Shown: positions 41,881 through 51,490, counted from the first letter of the stretch. The stretch is 64,000 nucleotides of DNA from Cupriavidus sp. YR651 (GCF_900101625.1 NZ_FMYZ01000003.1:124001-188000), one strand, 5' to 3'. Notes: generated by a model from the letters alone, not told the origin. Numbers and translations are program-made.

Positions 41881-43224
41881 TTATGACACCATCGGACCGC
41901 GTTGATCCCGCGGTACGGGAAGCCGTATGGGTGAAGTCACCACCGCAATAGCGGCACCTGCCATGGGCAGAAGAAAGAGGAAATACAGGTTGGGAACGGT
42001 CCACCCGGTGTCGAGCAACACCCCAACCGCGATTGGAGAAAGCATCCCGCCTACACGGCCGATACCGGCCGCGAATCCGATTCCCGTCGTTCGGATCTGA
42101 GACGGATAGACCGTCAAAGACAAGGCATAAAGACCCGCGACGGACGCGGTAAGCGTTGCGCCAAGCAACACGGCGATCGCCATGCCGATCTTGAGAGACG
42201 CGATGCTGGCGCCGAAGCCAACCATGAGCACGGCAGCACCCAGCAGCGTCACAACGAGCAGTGGACGCAGACCGAGCCTGGTCGCTAGCAGGCCAAACAG
42301 CGCAGAGCCGGCAATACCTCCAAGATTCAGCAGCACACCCCCCGTAATGCCTTGCGCGGCCGACAGGCCTGCCTCCACCAGAAGCTTGGGTGTCCAGCTA
42401 GCAACGAAGTAATAGCTGCCGATGACGAAGAAGAATGCCGACCACAGTGCCAGCGTCCGCGGTAGGAGCGGTCTCTTCAGTAGCGCGGGCCAACCCTCCA
42501 GGGCGTTGGCGGCAATGGTATTGGTGGTCGCCGCGGGCAACGCGGAAATCGGCGCGCGCTTCATCCTGGCAAGCGTTTGATTGACCCTGGCGAGCGCATC
42601 GGCAGGACGCGTGGTCAGCAGGAAGTCGATCGACTCTGGCAGCGCTGCATACGCCATCGGAATGGCCAGAAGCGTGGCAATGCCGCCAAAGGCAAAGACG
42701 CTACGCCACCCCAGTACCGATAGCAGATAAGCCGAAATCACCCCACCAATGGCAGCCCCGACTGCATATCCGGTGTGCTGCATGACAATCGAAGTACTAC
42801 GCCATTTCTTCGACGCATACTCGCCGGCGATCACTGTGATGCTTGCGACCATCCCGCCAATACCAAGGCCGGTATAGAGGCGCGCAATTGCTAGCTGCGT
42901 CGCGTCTTGCGTGACGGCGCTTAGCAGCATGCCGCTGCCGATAATGCAGAGACAGAGCAATATCAGCTTGCGGCGGCCAAATCGATCTCCAAGCGGAGCG
43001 ATCAGAATTGATCCGGCACCCATGCCGATCAGCCCCGCGCTGAGCAACAAGCCAAGCTCCTTGCCATTCAGTTGCCACTCTTGCGCCAGACGTGCGGCCG
43101 TGAATGCCATGGCCAACACATCGAACCCGTCAAGCATGTTCAGCACGATGCAGGCAATCACGGCAATCGTCTGAAGAGTGCTCATCGGCGACTCATCGAT
43201 CGTACTTCGAATATCTGTACTCAC
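41881..43224 (-). CDS. MFS aromatic acid:H+ symporter (AAHS family)
   Basis: A 447-residue 12-TM carrier. NMLDGFDVLAMAF in TM1 is the AAHS signature; GDRFGRRKL and LPESIDFLLTTRPADA (the central loop) follow. GTG 43222-43224 was chosen because GGAGG lies 8 nt upstream; an ATG 13 codons later is possible. It is transcribed away from the GST gene and with the porin, forming the uptake arm of the second aromatic cluster. Its substrate should be that of the FAD hydroxylase at 44353. Confidence 0.92.
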   Translation of the reverse strand: MSTDIRSTIDESPMSTLQTIAVIACIVLNMLDGFDVLAMAFTAARLAQEWQLNGKELGLLLSAGLIGMGAGSILIAPLGDRFGRRKLILLCLCIIGSGMLLSAVTQDATQLAIARLYTGLGIGGMVASITVIAGEYASKKWRSTSIVMQHTGYAVGAAIGGVISAYLLSVLGWRSVFAFGGIATLLAIPMAYAALPESIDFLLTTRPADALARVNQTLARMKRAPISALPAATTNTIAANALEGWPALLKRPLLPRTLALWSAFFFVIGSYYFVASWTPKLLVEAGLSAAQGITGGVLLNLGGIAGSALFGLLATRLGLRPLLVVTLLGAAVLMVGFGASIASLKIGMAIAVLLGATLTASVAGLYALSLTVYPSQIRTTGIGFAAGIGRVGGMLSPIAVGVLLDTGWTVPNLYFLFLLPMAGAAIAVVTSPIRLPVPRDQRGPMVS

Positions 43225-43533
43225 TTAGCCATCCTCCGGAAGGTTCACGAACCCGATTGAAATCCGACGTTCTGTGCCCTGCGTCGCGTCGTGGACCGCA
43301 CGATCAACGAAGTGCGGCCATGCGGCAATAGCATGGAGGAAAAGACCGTTATTCAAAAGTCGAATGATCTCCTGCGAGTCAGGCGTGACGCCGGAATCGA
43401 GCTTGAGGACGCGCCGCGGGATCGGCGCACGCGTGGTTTTCACGGGCTCTCGAATTGACCAGGCGATAAACGTCGACGTACGCTGCGGCCACCTCAACCG
43501 AACACGGAGACTCGCATGCTGACGCTGTATCAC
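43225..43533 (-). other. Small open frame abutting the AAHS permease start (unrecognised)
   Basis: An open frame of up to 102 codons ends at TAA directly before the permease GTG, so the permease SD GGAGG lies inside its last codons. The part DSGVTPDSQEIIRLLNNGLFL looks protein-like, but there is no ATG, the 5' end overlaps the GST gene, and I do not recognise a family. It may be a small coupled gene, a gene remnant, or chance. Confidence 0.25.
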
Positions 43534-44259
43534 GATTGGCGCTCATTCTGCTCGATCAAGGTTCGTCTGTGCCTTGCCGAGAAGGGGCTACCCTGGGAAA
43601 GCAAGTTTGTGGACCTGATGAAGCTTGAGCACACCAGGCCGGAGTATCTCGCCCTCAACCCAAACGGCGTGGTGCCTACGCTTGTTCATGATGGCGTCCC
43701 CATCCATGAGAGCACACTCATCAACGAATATCTGGAAGAGATCTTTCCGGAAGTTCGCCTGATGCCCGTCAATCCGGTTGAACGTGCTCGCGCACGCTTC
43801 TGGGTGAAGTATGAAGACGACGTGCTCCACCCGGCTATCCGCCCGGCCACCTTCGCGATGATGATGAGTCCTGATCTGGCACGGCGTTCGGACGCGGAGC
43901 TCGCTGCCATGGTCGAAGCCCACCCCAACAAGGCACGCGCGGAAGAACTCGTCAAGGCGGCGCGCGCTCCGATCGACGAAACCAAGGTCGAAGCCGCGCG
44001 CCAGACTATGGGTCGCGCCCTGGAACGCATGGAGGCTCGGCTCAGCGAGGCCAGATGGCTCGGTGGCCGCGAATACTCATTGGCTGACATTGCGGCAGCG
44101 CCGTTCATCGACCGGCTCGAGGAGTTGAACCTCTCAGGGCTCTGGTCTACCAAGCCAGCGTTGAAGGACTGGATTGCACGAACGAAGGAGCGACCGGCCT
44201 ACCGCGAGGCCATCCCGGACAACTCCCAGCGGTTCGCGGCCGCCTACCATCCCTTGTAA
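43516..44259 (+). CDS. Glutathione S-transferase, LigF/beta-etherase-like
   Basis: A 247-residue GST. N-terminal thioredoxin fold: YHDWRSFCSIKVRLCLAEKGL, NPNGVVPTLVHDG, ESTLINEYLEEIFPE; the C-terminal helical domain has YSLADIAAAPF. The spacing and the HDG..ESTxIxEYLE pattern resemble LigF-type beta-etherases more than zeta isomerases. It could add or remove glutathione on an aromatic intermediate. It is the first gene of a plus-strand group with the FAD hydroxylase (93 bp later), a LysR gene and glutathione reductase. Function in detail is unknown. Confidence 0.85.
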   Translation: MLTLYHDWRSFCSIKVRLCLAEKGLPWESKFVDLMKLEHTRPEYLALNPNGVVPTLVHDGVPIHESTLINEYLEEIFPEVRLMPVNPVERARARFWVKYEDDVLHPAIRPATFAMMMSPDLARRSDAELAAMVEAHPNKARAEELVKAARAPIDETKVEAARQTMGRALERMEARLSEARWLGGREYSLADIAAAPFIDRLEELNLSGLWSTKPALKDWIARTKERPAYREAIPDNSQRFAAAYHPL

Positions 44260-44352
44260 GCCTGAGTCATACACCCCGCGGGACGGCTCGGGGATGGCGT
44301 CCCGCAGGGTGGTCCCGGACAGGTAGATTGTTTTGAGGTGGAGGAGGTTCTA

Positions 44353-45651
44353 ATGAACAAATCGAGCAGGAATGATTTGCCGATCATCGTCTCAGGCGGT
44401 GGCATCGGCGGACTTGCATGCGCATTGGCGCTGGCGCAGAAGCAGTTTCGGGTACTCGTATGCGAACAGGCGCCCCGCTTCGGCCAGGTAGGGGCGGGGC
44501 TCCAGGTCGCACCAAATGCTCTCTCGGTGCTCGACGCGCTGGGTGTCGGCGGCGAGATCAAACGACAGGCGCTACTGATCGAGCAGATGCTGATGATGGA
44601 CGGCATCAGCGGCGAGCCTGTCGGCGCCATTCCGTGTGGCGGTGAGTTCCAGCAGCGTTTTGGCAATCCCTATGCCGTTGCACATCGCGCGGATGTGCAC
44701 AATGCCTTGCTGGAGGCTTGCGGCGGACACCCCCTTGTCGAGCTGAAGACGGACACCCGGATCGTCGGATACGAGCAGCAGCGCGAGAATGTCGTAACGG
44801 CTACCACGGATTCCGGTGCAACGCTTCGCGGCACCGCTCTTGTCGGCGCCGACGGCGTCCACTCCCGGATCCGCCAGCAACTCATCGGTGATGGCGGTCC
44901 GGTTCCGATCGGTGCAGTGATCTATCGTGCGCTGATACCGGCATCCCGCATGCCGCGTGAACTGCAGCAGCCCTACCCCACGTTGTGGACAGGGCCCGAT
45001 GCCCATTTGATCTATTACCCGGTGAGCGACTGGACCCAGTTCAATATCGGCGCGACGGTCAGATGCGGCGCGCGGGAAATGACTGAGGGTGAGGCGTCGG
45101 CCGAGGAAGCTGCCGCCGCTTTCGCGGATTGGGCCGAAGTGCCTAGGCGGGTGTTGTCGCTGGCTCCGATGTTCCAGCGCTACGTGCTCCGTCAACGAAC
45201 ACCCGCCGCAAACTGGACCGCCGGGCGGGTCACTCTGCTGGGGGACGCGGCACACCCTATGGTGCAGTACATTGCGCAGGGCGCTGCCATGGCGCTCGAA
45301 GACGCGCTCTCGCTCGCCACGGAGTTGGACGCTGCCGACGGTGACTTCGAGGAGGCATTTCCGAGGTATCAGGATGTGCGTATCGTTCGGTCGGCACGCG
45401 TCCAGATTTCGTCGCTGATGCTGGACAGGATCTACCATGCCGGGGGGGTCGAGCGCCTGGTGCGCAATTCCGTCTTCGCCGGCCGCACGCCATCCGAGTA
45501 CTACGATCGACTCGCATGGCTGTTCACCGCGCCGGCGTATGTGCGCCAATGGAACGCGTCGCCCGGTTGCGTCGGTACCGCGGATGGCGTGCACATCGCC
45601 GCCAACGCCGAGATACAACACGTCGCCACTCAGCCGCCGAGCGTATGCTAA
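44353..45651 (+). CDS. FAD-dependent aromatic hydroxylase (3-hydroxybenzoate 6-hydroxylase paralogue)
   Basis: A 432-residue group A flavoprotein monooxygenase: VSGGGIGGLACALALAQKQ for FAD, GADGVHSRIRQ as DG motif, VTLLGDAAHPMVQYIAQG as GD motif, and FGNPYAVAHRADVHNALLE shared almost word for word with the hydroxylase at 36918. The start follows GGAGG by 6 nt. A ~30-residue C-terminal extension is not found in the paralogue. It likely hydroxylates a related meta- or ortho-hydroxybenzoate; no ring-cleavage gene lies in this cluster, so its product may enter the gentisate operon. Confidence 0.9.
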   Translation: MNKSSRNDLPIIVSGGGIGGLACALALAQKQFRVLVCEQAPRFGQVGAGLQVAPNALSVLDALGVGGEIKRQALLIEQMLMMDGISGEPVGAIPCGGEFQQRFGNPYAVAHRADVHNALLEACGGHPLVELKTDTRIVGYEQQRENVVTATTDSGATLRGTALVGADGVHSRIRQQLIGDGGPVPIGAVIYRALIPASRMPRELQQPYPTLWTGPDAHLIYYPVSDWTQFNIGATVRCGAREMTEGEASAEEAAAAFADWAEVPRRVLSLAPMFQRYVLRQRTPAANWTAGRVTLLGDAAHPMVQYIAQGAAMALEDALSLATELDAADGDFEEAFPRYQDVRIVRSARVQISSLMLDRIYHAGGVERLVRNSVFAGRTPSEYYDRLAWLFTAPAYVRQWNASPGCVGTADGVHIAANAEIQHVATQPPSVC

Positions 45652-45774
45652 GCTCCGCGCGCATTCCCGATGGCATCGCTACACGTGGCTTTCACGGTGG
45701 CGAGCCTGTCGGAAACTACATTTCCGCGCGCTCCGGCGCGCTTCGACTCAGCGCCAGATCGCTGCACTCTGCGG

Positions 45775-46674
45775 ATGGATCAGTTCGACCTCAATCTGAT
45801 GCGCATCTTCGACGCCTTATGGCGTCACCGCCATCTGGGAAAGGCTGCGGAGGAACTCCGACTCAGCCAGCCCGCGTTGTCACACGCGCTCAAGCGCTTG
45901 CGCGAGCAGGTAGGAGACGCACTCTTCGTCAAGGCACACGCCGGCATGCAGCCGTCGGCCAGGGCCGTCGACATTGCACCCGTCATACAAGGCATGCTCG
46001 CCGAAGTACGGGAGCGTATTCTCGTCACCCCCCAGTTCGACCCGCCCTCGAGCAAGCGGACCTTCACCGTAGCCATGTCGGATATTGGTGAGCTAACGTT
46101 CCTGCCTCGGCTGCTACGCCATCTTGCTGGCGTGGCCCCCCGTGTCAGCGTCGTGACCGTATCGTTGAGCCCGCGCGAACTCGGTGAGAGTCTACAGCGC
46201 GGAGAGGTAGACCTTGCCATGGGACACTTGCCCGATCTCGCCGGCACAGACATGTACCAGCAGCGGCTGTTCACTCACGGGTTCGTCTGCCTGACCGGAA
46301 GGCATAACCCTCTCGCTGCCAGGCGACTGACTCGCGAACGGTATTGTCGAGCCGCCCACGCTGTCGTGCAATCCGAGAGCCGCACACATGATCTTGTAGA
46401 GCGATATCTGCGGGAGAACGGCATCCAGAGGAATGCGCAGCTACGCTGCCCCCATTTCCTCAGTATTCCCCAGGTCGTCGGCGCGACGGACCTGATTGCC
46501 ACCGTAAGCCAATCGATCGGCGAGGCTTATGCCGACCACAGCGAATTGCGCCTGCTCGCCCCTCCCTTCGACTTCCCTCGCTACGACGTGAAACAGCATT
46601 GGCATCGCAGCCAGCATGGTGATCCAGGCAACCAGTGGCTGCGCGGCGTCAACATGGCGTTGTTCGGCAAATAG
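45775..46674 (+). CDS. LysR-family regulator (paralogue of the gentisate regulator)
   Basis: A 299-residue LysR protein closely similar to the one at 39667: FDLNLMRIFDALWRHRHLGK at the start, SQPALSHALKRLREQVGD in the recognition helix, and QHWHRSQHGDPGNQWLRG at the end. ATG 45775 was chosen because the 35 upstream codons lack family similarity. It lies 123 bp after the hydroxylase on the same strand and likely controls the second aromatic cluster. The two regulators and two hydroxylases indicate duplication of an ancestral pair. Confidence 0.9.
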   Translation: MDQFDLNLMRIFDALWRHRHLGKAAEELRLSQPALSHALKRLREQVGDALFVKAHAGMQPSARAVDIAPVIQGMLAEVRERILVTPQFDPPSSKRTFTVAMSDIGELTFLPRLLRHLAGVAPRVSVVTVSLSPRELGESLQRGEVDLAMGHLPDLAGTDMYQQRLFTHGFVCLTGRHNPLAARRLTRERYCRAAHAVVQSESRTHDLVERYLRENGIQRNAQLRCPHFLSIPQVVGATDLIATVSQSIGEAYADHSELRLLAPPFDFPRYDVKQHWHRSQHGDPGNQWLRGVNMALFGK

Positions 46675-46819
46675 CCACGGTGCGGCGGCCGTCATTCAAA
46701 ACACTAATCAGCGTCTTTTCCTGCACGGCATTGCCGGATGGTTCCGCGATCACCGATAGTCGGTATCCCGCGTACTCATTCGCTGCGATTGCCGGTTTGG
46801 CCGGCTCACGGAGTTTCCT

Positions 46820-48232
46820 ATGCTGACCCGAGTCAAGCAAGACTTGCAGGCCTTCGACTTTGACATGCTGGTGATTGGTGGTGGCAGTGGCGGCGTGCGT
46901 GCCGCGCGTCTGGCCACGGGGCACGGAGCACGCGTTGCCCTGGTGGAGCAAAGCGCCATGGGGGGCACATGTGTCAATGTGGGTTGTATTCCAAAAAAGC
47001 TTTACAGCTATGCGGCGAGCTACGCGCATGCCTTCGAAGAGGCGGCTGGCTTTGGCTGGACAATGTCATCGGATCAGCATCTCGATTGGGCGACACTCAA
47101 GCATAGACGCGCGGCAGAGATTGCTCGCCTCAATGGGGTCTATGAACATATGCTTGCATCCGGTGGAGTCCATATCCTGCGCGGTCGGGCCCGGCTGGCT
47201 GACGCGCATACGGTCGTCATCGGGGACCGGCGGGTAACGGCTGCGCACGTGCTGGTGGCGACTGGCGCAAGCGCGAGCCTTCCCGATATCCCCGGGCGGG
47301 AACTGGTCCTGACGTCAGATGCCATGTTCGATCTTCCGCAAGTGCCAGGACGTTTGCTCATAGTTGGCGGAGGCTATATAGCCTGTGAATTTGCCTCGAT
47401 CTTTCGGGCGCTTGGTGCCGAGGTAGTCTTGGTTCACCGTGGTACAGGACTGCTCAGCGGCTTCGACGAGGATGTCCGGAAATTCCTGCACGCAGAATTG
47501 GCATCTGAAGGTGTCGGGTTTCGGTTCAACGCTACCGTGCGGCAGGTACGGAGCGAAGCTGGACACCGCGTAGTCAGACTGTCTGACGGGCACGAGATCG
47601 TGGCAGATGCCGTCCTTTGCGCAACTGGCCGCAGGCCAAACATCAGTGGACTTGGACTCGAAGAGATCGGCGTCGATCTGACACCCGACGGTGCCATTGC
47701 GGTCAACGCCTGGTTTCAGACGAGCGTGCCGTCGGTCTATGCCGTGGGCGACGTGATCGACCGCGTACAGCTCACGCCAGTCGCGCTGCGGGAAGCGACC
47801 GTTCTCATGGACAAATTATTCGGTAGCGGCACGCTTCACATGGACTACGCCAGCATTCCGACAGCGGTGTTCACCCATCCGAATATCGCGACCGCGGGCC
47901 TGAGCGAGATACAGGCACGCACGCGCTTCAGTCGGGTGGCAATCTACCGTAGTACATTTCGTGCCTTGAAACATACCTTGAGTGGAAGAGCGACTCGTAC
48001 GTTGATGAAACTGGTCGTCGACGCCGAGACCGATCGCGTGGTGGGAATACATATGGTTGGCGAGGACGCAGGTGAGGTGGTGCAGGGCTTCGCCGTGGCA
48101 ATGCGGGCGGGCGCCACGAAGGCTCAGTTTGATAGTACCGTGGGCATCCACCCCACAGCAGCCGAAGAGTTCGTCACAATGAGATCGGCCATCACCGAGC
48201 CGCATTACGCCGATCCCGTCGTTGCCGAATGA
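46820..48232 (+). CDS. gor: Glutathione-disulfide reductase
   Basis: A 470-residue flavoprotein disulfide reductase. FAD motif VIGGGSGGVRAAR (18-30), redox pair GGTCVNVGCIPKK with Cys51 and Cys56, NAD(P) motif VGGGYIACEFA near 180, and C-terminal HPTAAEE with the catalytic His-Glu. KK after the second Cys and the helix motif favour glutathione over lipoamide or mercury. It reduces GSSG with NADPH. It follows the LysR gene and may supply GSH to the GST in this cluster and to the GSH-dependent maleylpyruvate isomerase; inference. Confidence 0.92.
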   Translation: MLTRVKQDLQAFDFDMLVIGGGSGGVRAARLATGHGARVALVEQSAMGGTCVNVGCIPKKLYSYAASYAHAFEEAAGFGWTMSSDQHLDWATLKHRRAAEIARLNGVYEHMLASGGVHILRGRARLADAHTVVIGDRRVTAAHVLVATGASASLPDIPGRELVLTSDAMFDLPQVPGRLLIVGGGYIACEFASIFRALGAEVVLVHRGTGLLSGFDEDVRKFLHAELASEGVGFRFNATVRQVRSEAGHRVVRLSDGHEIVADAVLCATGRRPNISGLGLEEIGVDLTPDGAIAVNAWFQTSVPSVYAVGDVIDRVQLTPVALREATVLMDKLFGSGTLHMDYASIPTAVFTHPNIATAGLSEIQARTRFSRVAIYRSTFRALKHTLSGRATRTLMKLVVDAETDRVVGIHMVGEDAGEVVQGFAVAMRAGATKAQFDSTVGIHPTAAEEFVTMRSAITEPHYADPVVAE

Positions 48233-48509
48233 GGCCTGACGAACGACCGGGATCCCTATGGCCGATCTCGCTGCGTAGCAGCTCGACCACTTCGTGCGCG
48301 GCTTCCACCAGGTCCCCCGAGATGTCTCGATGCATCAAACGATGGTCCAAAAATGTCAAATGGCCAGCCGCATTTTCACCAATACTAGTGCAGGTACCCA
48401 GGAGAATTCCGTTGTTACCGGAACTGCACTCTGGGACGATGCGATTGCGAACTACAAAGCGATCTCACTCTGCCGATGCGCCGTCACAAATCAATAGTCG
48501 AGGAGAAAA

Positions 48510-48893
48510 ATGGTCCAACTGAAATTCGTTGTCACTGCCTTGGCCTTGTCGATTGGCCTCGCCAACAGTGCTGCTATCGCGCAGCCTTCACAGCAAATGA
48601 CACCATCGACTTCGTCGGCTACCACGGATGTCAACGAAGTACCGCAGCCGCCAAAGGGAATGACGCCGGCCGAAAGAAAGAAGTGGTTCACCGAACGCTT
48701 CAAGGAGGCCGATGCCGATCATGACGGCAAACTGACCCGTGAAGAAGCGCGCGCTGGCATGCCTGAAGTCTATAAGCGGTTCGACCAGCTTGATACCAGG
48801 AAACGCGGTTACGTGACCGAGCGGCAAGTGGGCGCAGCCTGGTCAAAAATGATCCAGGACGATATGCAGAAGAAGAATCCGATCATTAACTAG
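48510..48893 (+). CDS. Exported EF-hand protein
   Basis: A 127-residue secreted protein with a signal peptide of about 24 residues (ending AIA). One complete calcium-binding loop (DADHDGKLTREE, about 69-80) is followed by a degenerate second loop (DTRKRGYVTERQ). The N-terminal mature part is Pro/Thr/Ser-rich. Betaproteobacterial proteins of this type are periplasmic and poorly characterised. A weak SD (GAGGAGAAA) lies just upstream. It stands alone; the 277 bp before it show no gene. Confidence 0.85.
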   Translation: MVQLKFVVTALALSIGLANSAAIAQPSQQMTPSTSSATTDVNEVPQPPKGMTPAERKKWFTERFKEADADHDGKLTREEARAGMPEVYKRFDQLDTRKRGYVTERQVGAAWSKMIQDDMQKKNPIIN

Positions 48894-48947
48894 GAAGCTG
48901 CATCGATTGGTTGAGTCCGCAGCCATGAGTGGCCGGTCGCGGCATCA

Positions 48948-50123
48948 TCATTCGATCAGCCCACGGGCGGCGCGCCTGACGTCGGGCGAGGAAAACCGGA
49001 AGACAGCGCGATCCAGCAAGTAGTGGATGAAGCCAGTCGCGAAGCCCAGTGCCAGCAGCATCGGCACGTAGGGCGAGGAGCGCAGCCAGCGCGCCGCATC
49101 GCCGAAGATGCGATCGGCGTAAGCGTATTCGTCGGTCACGGCCTCCACCTCCAGCACCGGTAGCAGCAAGGTGGAGACGACGGCGAGGACGAGCAGCACT
49201 GCCCAGCCGCGTCGATTGATGGGCGCCAGCAGTTGCTGCCAGTGTCTGCCAGGCGCCTGATCCCCACCGGAAGCCGCCAGCGAGGCGAGTCCCATTGCCG
49301 CGCTCCAATGCTGCACGCTCCACAGCACGATGAACAGGAAGGGGTCGCGCGCGAGGAAGGCCAGGAGCACCATGGACGAGACGCTAAGCACGTAGGCCAC
49401 GCGCGGCAGCGATGCACGCTGCGAGCGCAGTTCGACGTATAGCATCAGGCCGGTCAGGATCACGACGAAGGCAATGCCGCCATCGTGCAGCGTGCGCGCG
49501 AACACGTCCGACCAGCCCACCCCCAGCAGCGGGTCGATCCAGCGATCCTGGAAGGCAATCGATCCAGCCAGGGCGTCTGCCAGTACGACGAAGCCGCCGC
49601 CCACGACGAGCGCGAACCACCGGTCAAGCCGTCGCGTGACCGCGTCGGATGCTCGTCCCGCACGCGAGCGGTAGAGGCTAAGTAGCCCAAAATGCTGCGC
49701 GGCGAAATGGTGACTCACCAGCAGGTAGTCCAGGACGGCCAGCCAGACCACGCGCTCAGTCACCGGCATCGGCAGCACGCTCTCGGGCGCCAGAATCAGG
49801 GCGAAGCAGGCCACGGCGATGGTCAACGGGGCCACTACGAAGCGTAGCCGCTGCGTCGCGAGCAGCGGACGGTAGGCCGGGGTAGCGTAGGCCAACCAGG
49901 CCGACGAGACGCGGTGGCCGAACCATAGAGGTACCGCAAAGGCAAAGAACAGCCCGTCCACCGGGCTGGCGCGCACGTCGTCATGACCCCAGGCCAGCAG
50001 AAGGACCAGAGGGGCTAACCACAGGGCATTCAACACCCAAACGAGGTCCCAGGCCGGGTTCTTGATCCAGCACATGGTGGGTTTTCTGGCTTCGCGGTTG
50101 CCGCGCAACTGACCATTGGCCAT
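48948..50123 (-). CDS. Polytopic membrane protein of unknown function
   Basis: A 391-residue protein with about 9-10 hydrophobic segments, such as LWLAPLVLLLAWG, FVVAPLTIAVACFALIL and WAVLLVLAVVSTLLLPVL. A His-rich LLVSHHFAAQHFGLLSLYR and a WSVQHWSAAMGL segment could bind metal or heme. ATG 50121-50123 has AGGAG 8 nt upstream; longer frames are unsupported. I do not recognise the family. It is convergent with the EF-hand gene and divergent from qor. Confidence 0.75.
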   Translation of the reverse strand: MANGQLRGNREARKPTMCWIKNPAWDLVWVLNALWLAPLVLLLAWGHDDVRASPVDGLFFAFAVPLWFGHRVSSAWLAYATPAYRPLLATQRLRFVVAPLTIAVACFALILAPESVLPMPVTERVVWLAVLDYLLVSHHFAAQHFGLLSLYRSRAGRASDAVTRRLDRWFALVVGGGFVVLADALAGSIAFQDRWIDPLLGVGWSDVFARTLHDGGIAFVVILTGLMLYVELRSQRASLPRVAYVLSVSSMVLLAFLARDPFLFIVLWSVQHWSAAMGLASLAASGGDQAPGRHWQQLLAPINRRGWAVLLVLAVVSTLLLPVLEVEAVTDEYAYADRIFGDAARWLRSSPYVPMLLALGFATGFIHYLLDRAVFRFSSPDVRRAARGLIE

Positions 50124-50509
50124 GGTGGAACTCCTGGAAGTTGCTTGCCGGGTGGTGCTTTCAGCATACGTGCATAGGGATCGCGGGGGGAAGTCCTTTC
50201 CTGTCTTCGGGCGACGCTCGCGGGCCGACTCCGAAATGGCGGTTCTGCCCATGGGGCTTCTAAGTACGCGTTCCAGGCTAGTTACGCAGGTTCTACTGGA
50301 AACTTGATCGCGCCTAGAGCGCGCGCGCTGCCGACGCCAACGTGAGAGTGACTGGCGGATCCCTGTCAGAAAAGGGAAAGCGCAAGACGCCAACGGGAAA
50401 GCGGAAAGCCGAGCCAGGCCTGATGATCGCCACACAGGTTGTCCCTCCGGCGAACTCAACTGGCAGGCCGCAGGTGCACTTTCATATTCGATAGAAAACA
50501 GGAGACGAC
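50124..50509. other. Intergenic region between divergent membrane-protein and qor genes
   Basis: About 390 bp without a supported gene. It must hold the promoters of both divergent genes, but no consensus boxes stand out. A GGGAAAGCG-like string occurs twice near 50375-50405. Confidence 0.4.
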
Positions 50510-51490
50510 ATGGCGAAAATCGTTAGGATCCACGAAACGGGCGGGCCCGAGGTCCTTCGTTTTGAGAACGCCGCTGTCGGCGAGCCGGGGCCGGGAGAGG
50601 TCCGCGTCCGTCACGTGGCCGCGGGACTGAATTTTGCGGACACCTACTTCCGCAGCGGTACTTATCAGATTCCGCTGCCCAGCGGCATCGGCAATGAAGC
50701 CGCCGGCGTGATCGAGGCCGTCGGGGCCGGCGTCACCCATCTGGCGGTCGGTGACAGAGTGACCTATACGGGCTTCACCAACACGCTGGGCGCGTACAGC
50801 ACGGAGCGGTTGATCTCTGCCGCACCGCTGATCAAGCTGCCGGAGGCAATCAGTTGCGAAATCGCCGCGGCGATGACCATGCGGGGCTTGTCGGCCTCCT
50901 ATCTGATGCGCCGGATTTACCCGTTCAAGGCGGGCGACACCATTCTGCTGCATGCCGCGGCGGGTGGTGTCGGTCTGATCATTTCGCAATGGGCCAAGCT
51001 GCTGGGGCTGACCGTGATCGGAACGGTTTCCACCGATGCCAAGGCCGAAGTGGCGCGCGCCCATGGCTGTGATCACACGATCAACTACAGCCATGAGGAC
51101 GTGGCCAAACGCGTGCGGGAACTGACGGATGGCGTGGGCGTGTCGGTGGTTTTCGACAGCGTGGGCAAGGACACCTTCATGGCCTCGCTGGACTCCCTCA
51201 AGCGTCGCGGCCTGCTGGTATGCGTGGGGTTCGCCTCCGGCCCAGTCGCCGGGTTCGATCCGGCAATTCTGGCCCGCAAAGGTTCGGCTTACCTGACGCG
51301 CCCGGGCCTTGCCGACTATATCGCCGATCCAGCCGAAAAAGCGGAACTGGTCGATGAGCTGTTCGGCCATGTCGCGGCAGGCCGCATCCGTATCGAGATC
51401 AATCAGCGCTATGGCCTGGAAGATGCCGTCCAGGCACACCGGGACCTCGAGGCTCGAAAGACCACGGGCTCGTCCATCTTTGTGATCTGA
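50510..51490 (+). CDS. NADPH:quinone oxidoreductase (zinc-free MDR)
   Basis: A 326-residue medium-chain reductase of the QOR type: GxxVL start motif (GGPEVLRFE), LNFADTYFRSG, GNEAAGVIEAVG, and AAAGGVGLIISQWAKLLG for NADPH. The zinc-binding Cys residues of alcohol dehydrogenases are absent. It reduces quinones or enones in the cytosol. SD GGAG lies 7 nt before the ATG. It is the first of a plus-strand row with BKACE and a Bug receptor, suggesting a catabolic operon. Confidence 0.93.
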   Translation: MAKIVRIHETGGPEVLRFENAAVGEPGPGEVRVRHVAAGLNFADTYFRSGTYQIPLPSGIGNEAAGVIEAVGAGVTHLAVGDRVTYTGFTNTLGAYSTERLISAAPLIKLPEAISCEIAAAMTMRGLSASYLMRRIYPFKAGDTILLHAAAGGVGLIISQWAKLLGLTVIGTVSTDAKAEVARAHGCDHTINYSHEDVAKRVRELTDGVGVSVVFDSVGKDTFMASLDSLKRRGLLVCVGFASGPVAGFDPAILARKGSAYLTRPGLADYIADPAEKAELVDELFGHVAAGRIRIEINQRYGLEDAVQAHRDLEARKTTGSSIFVI

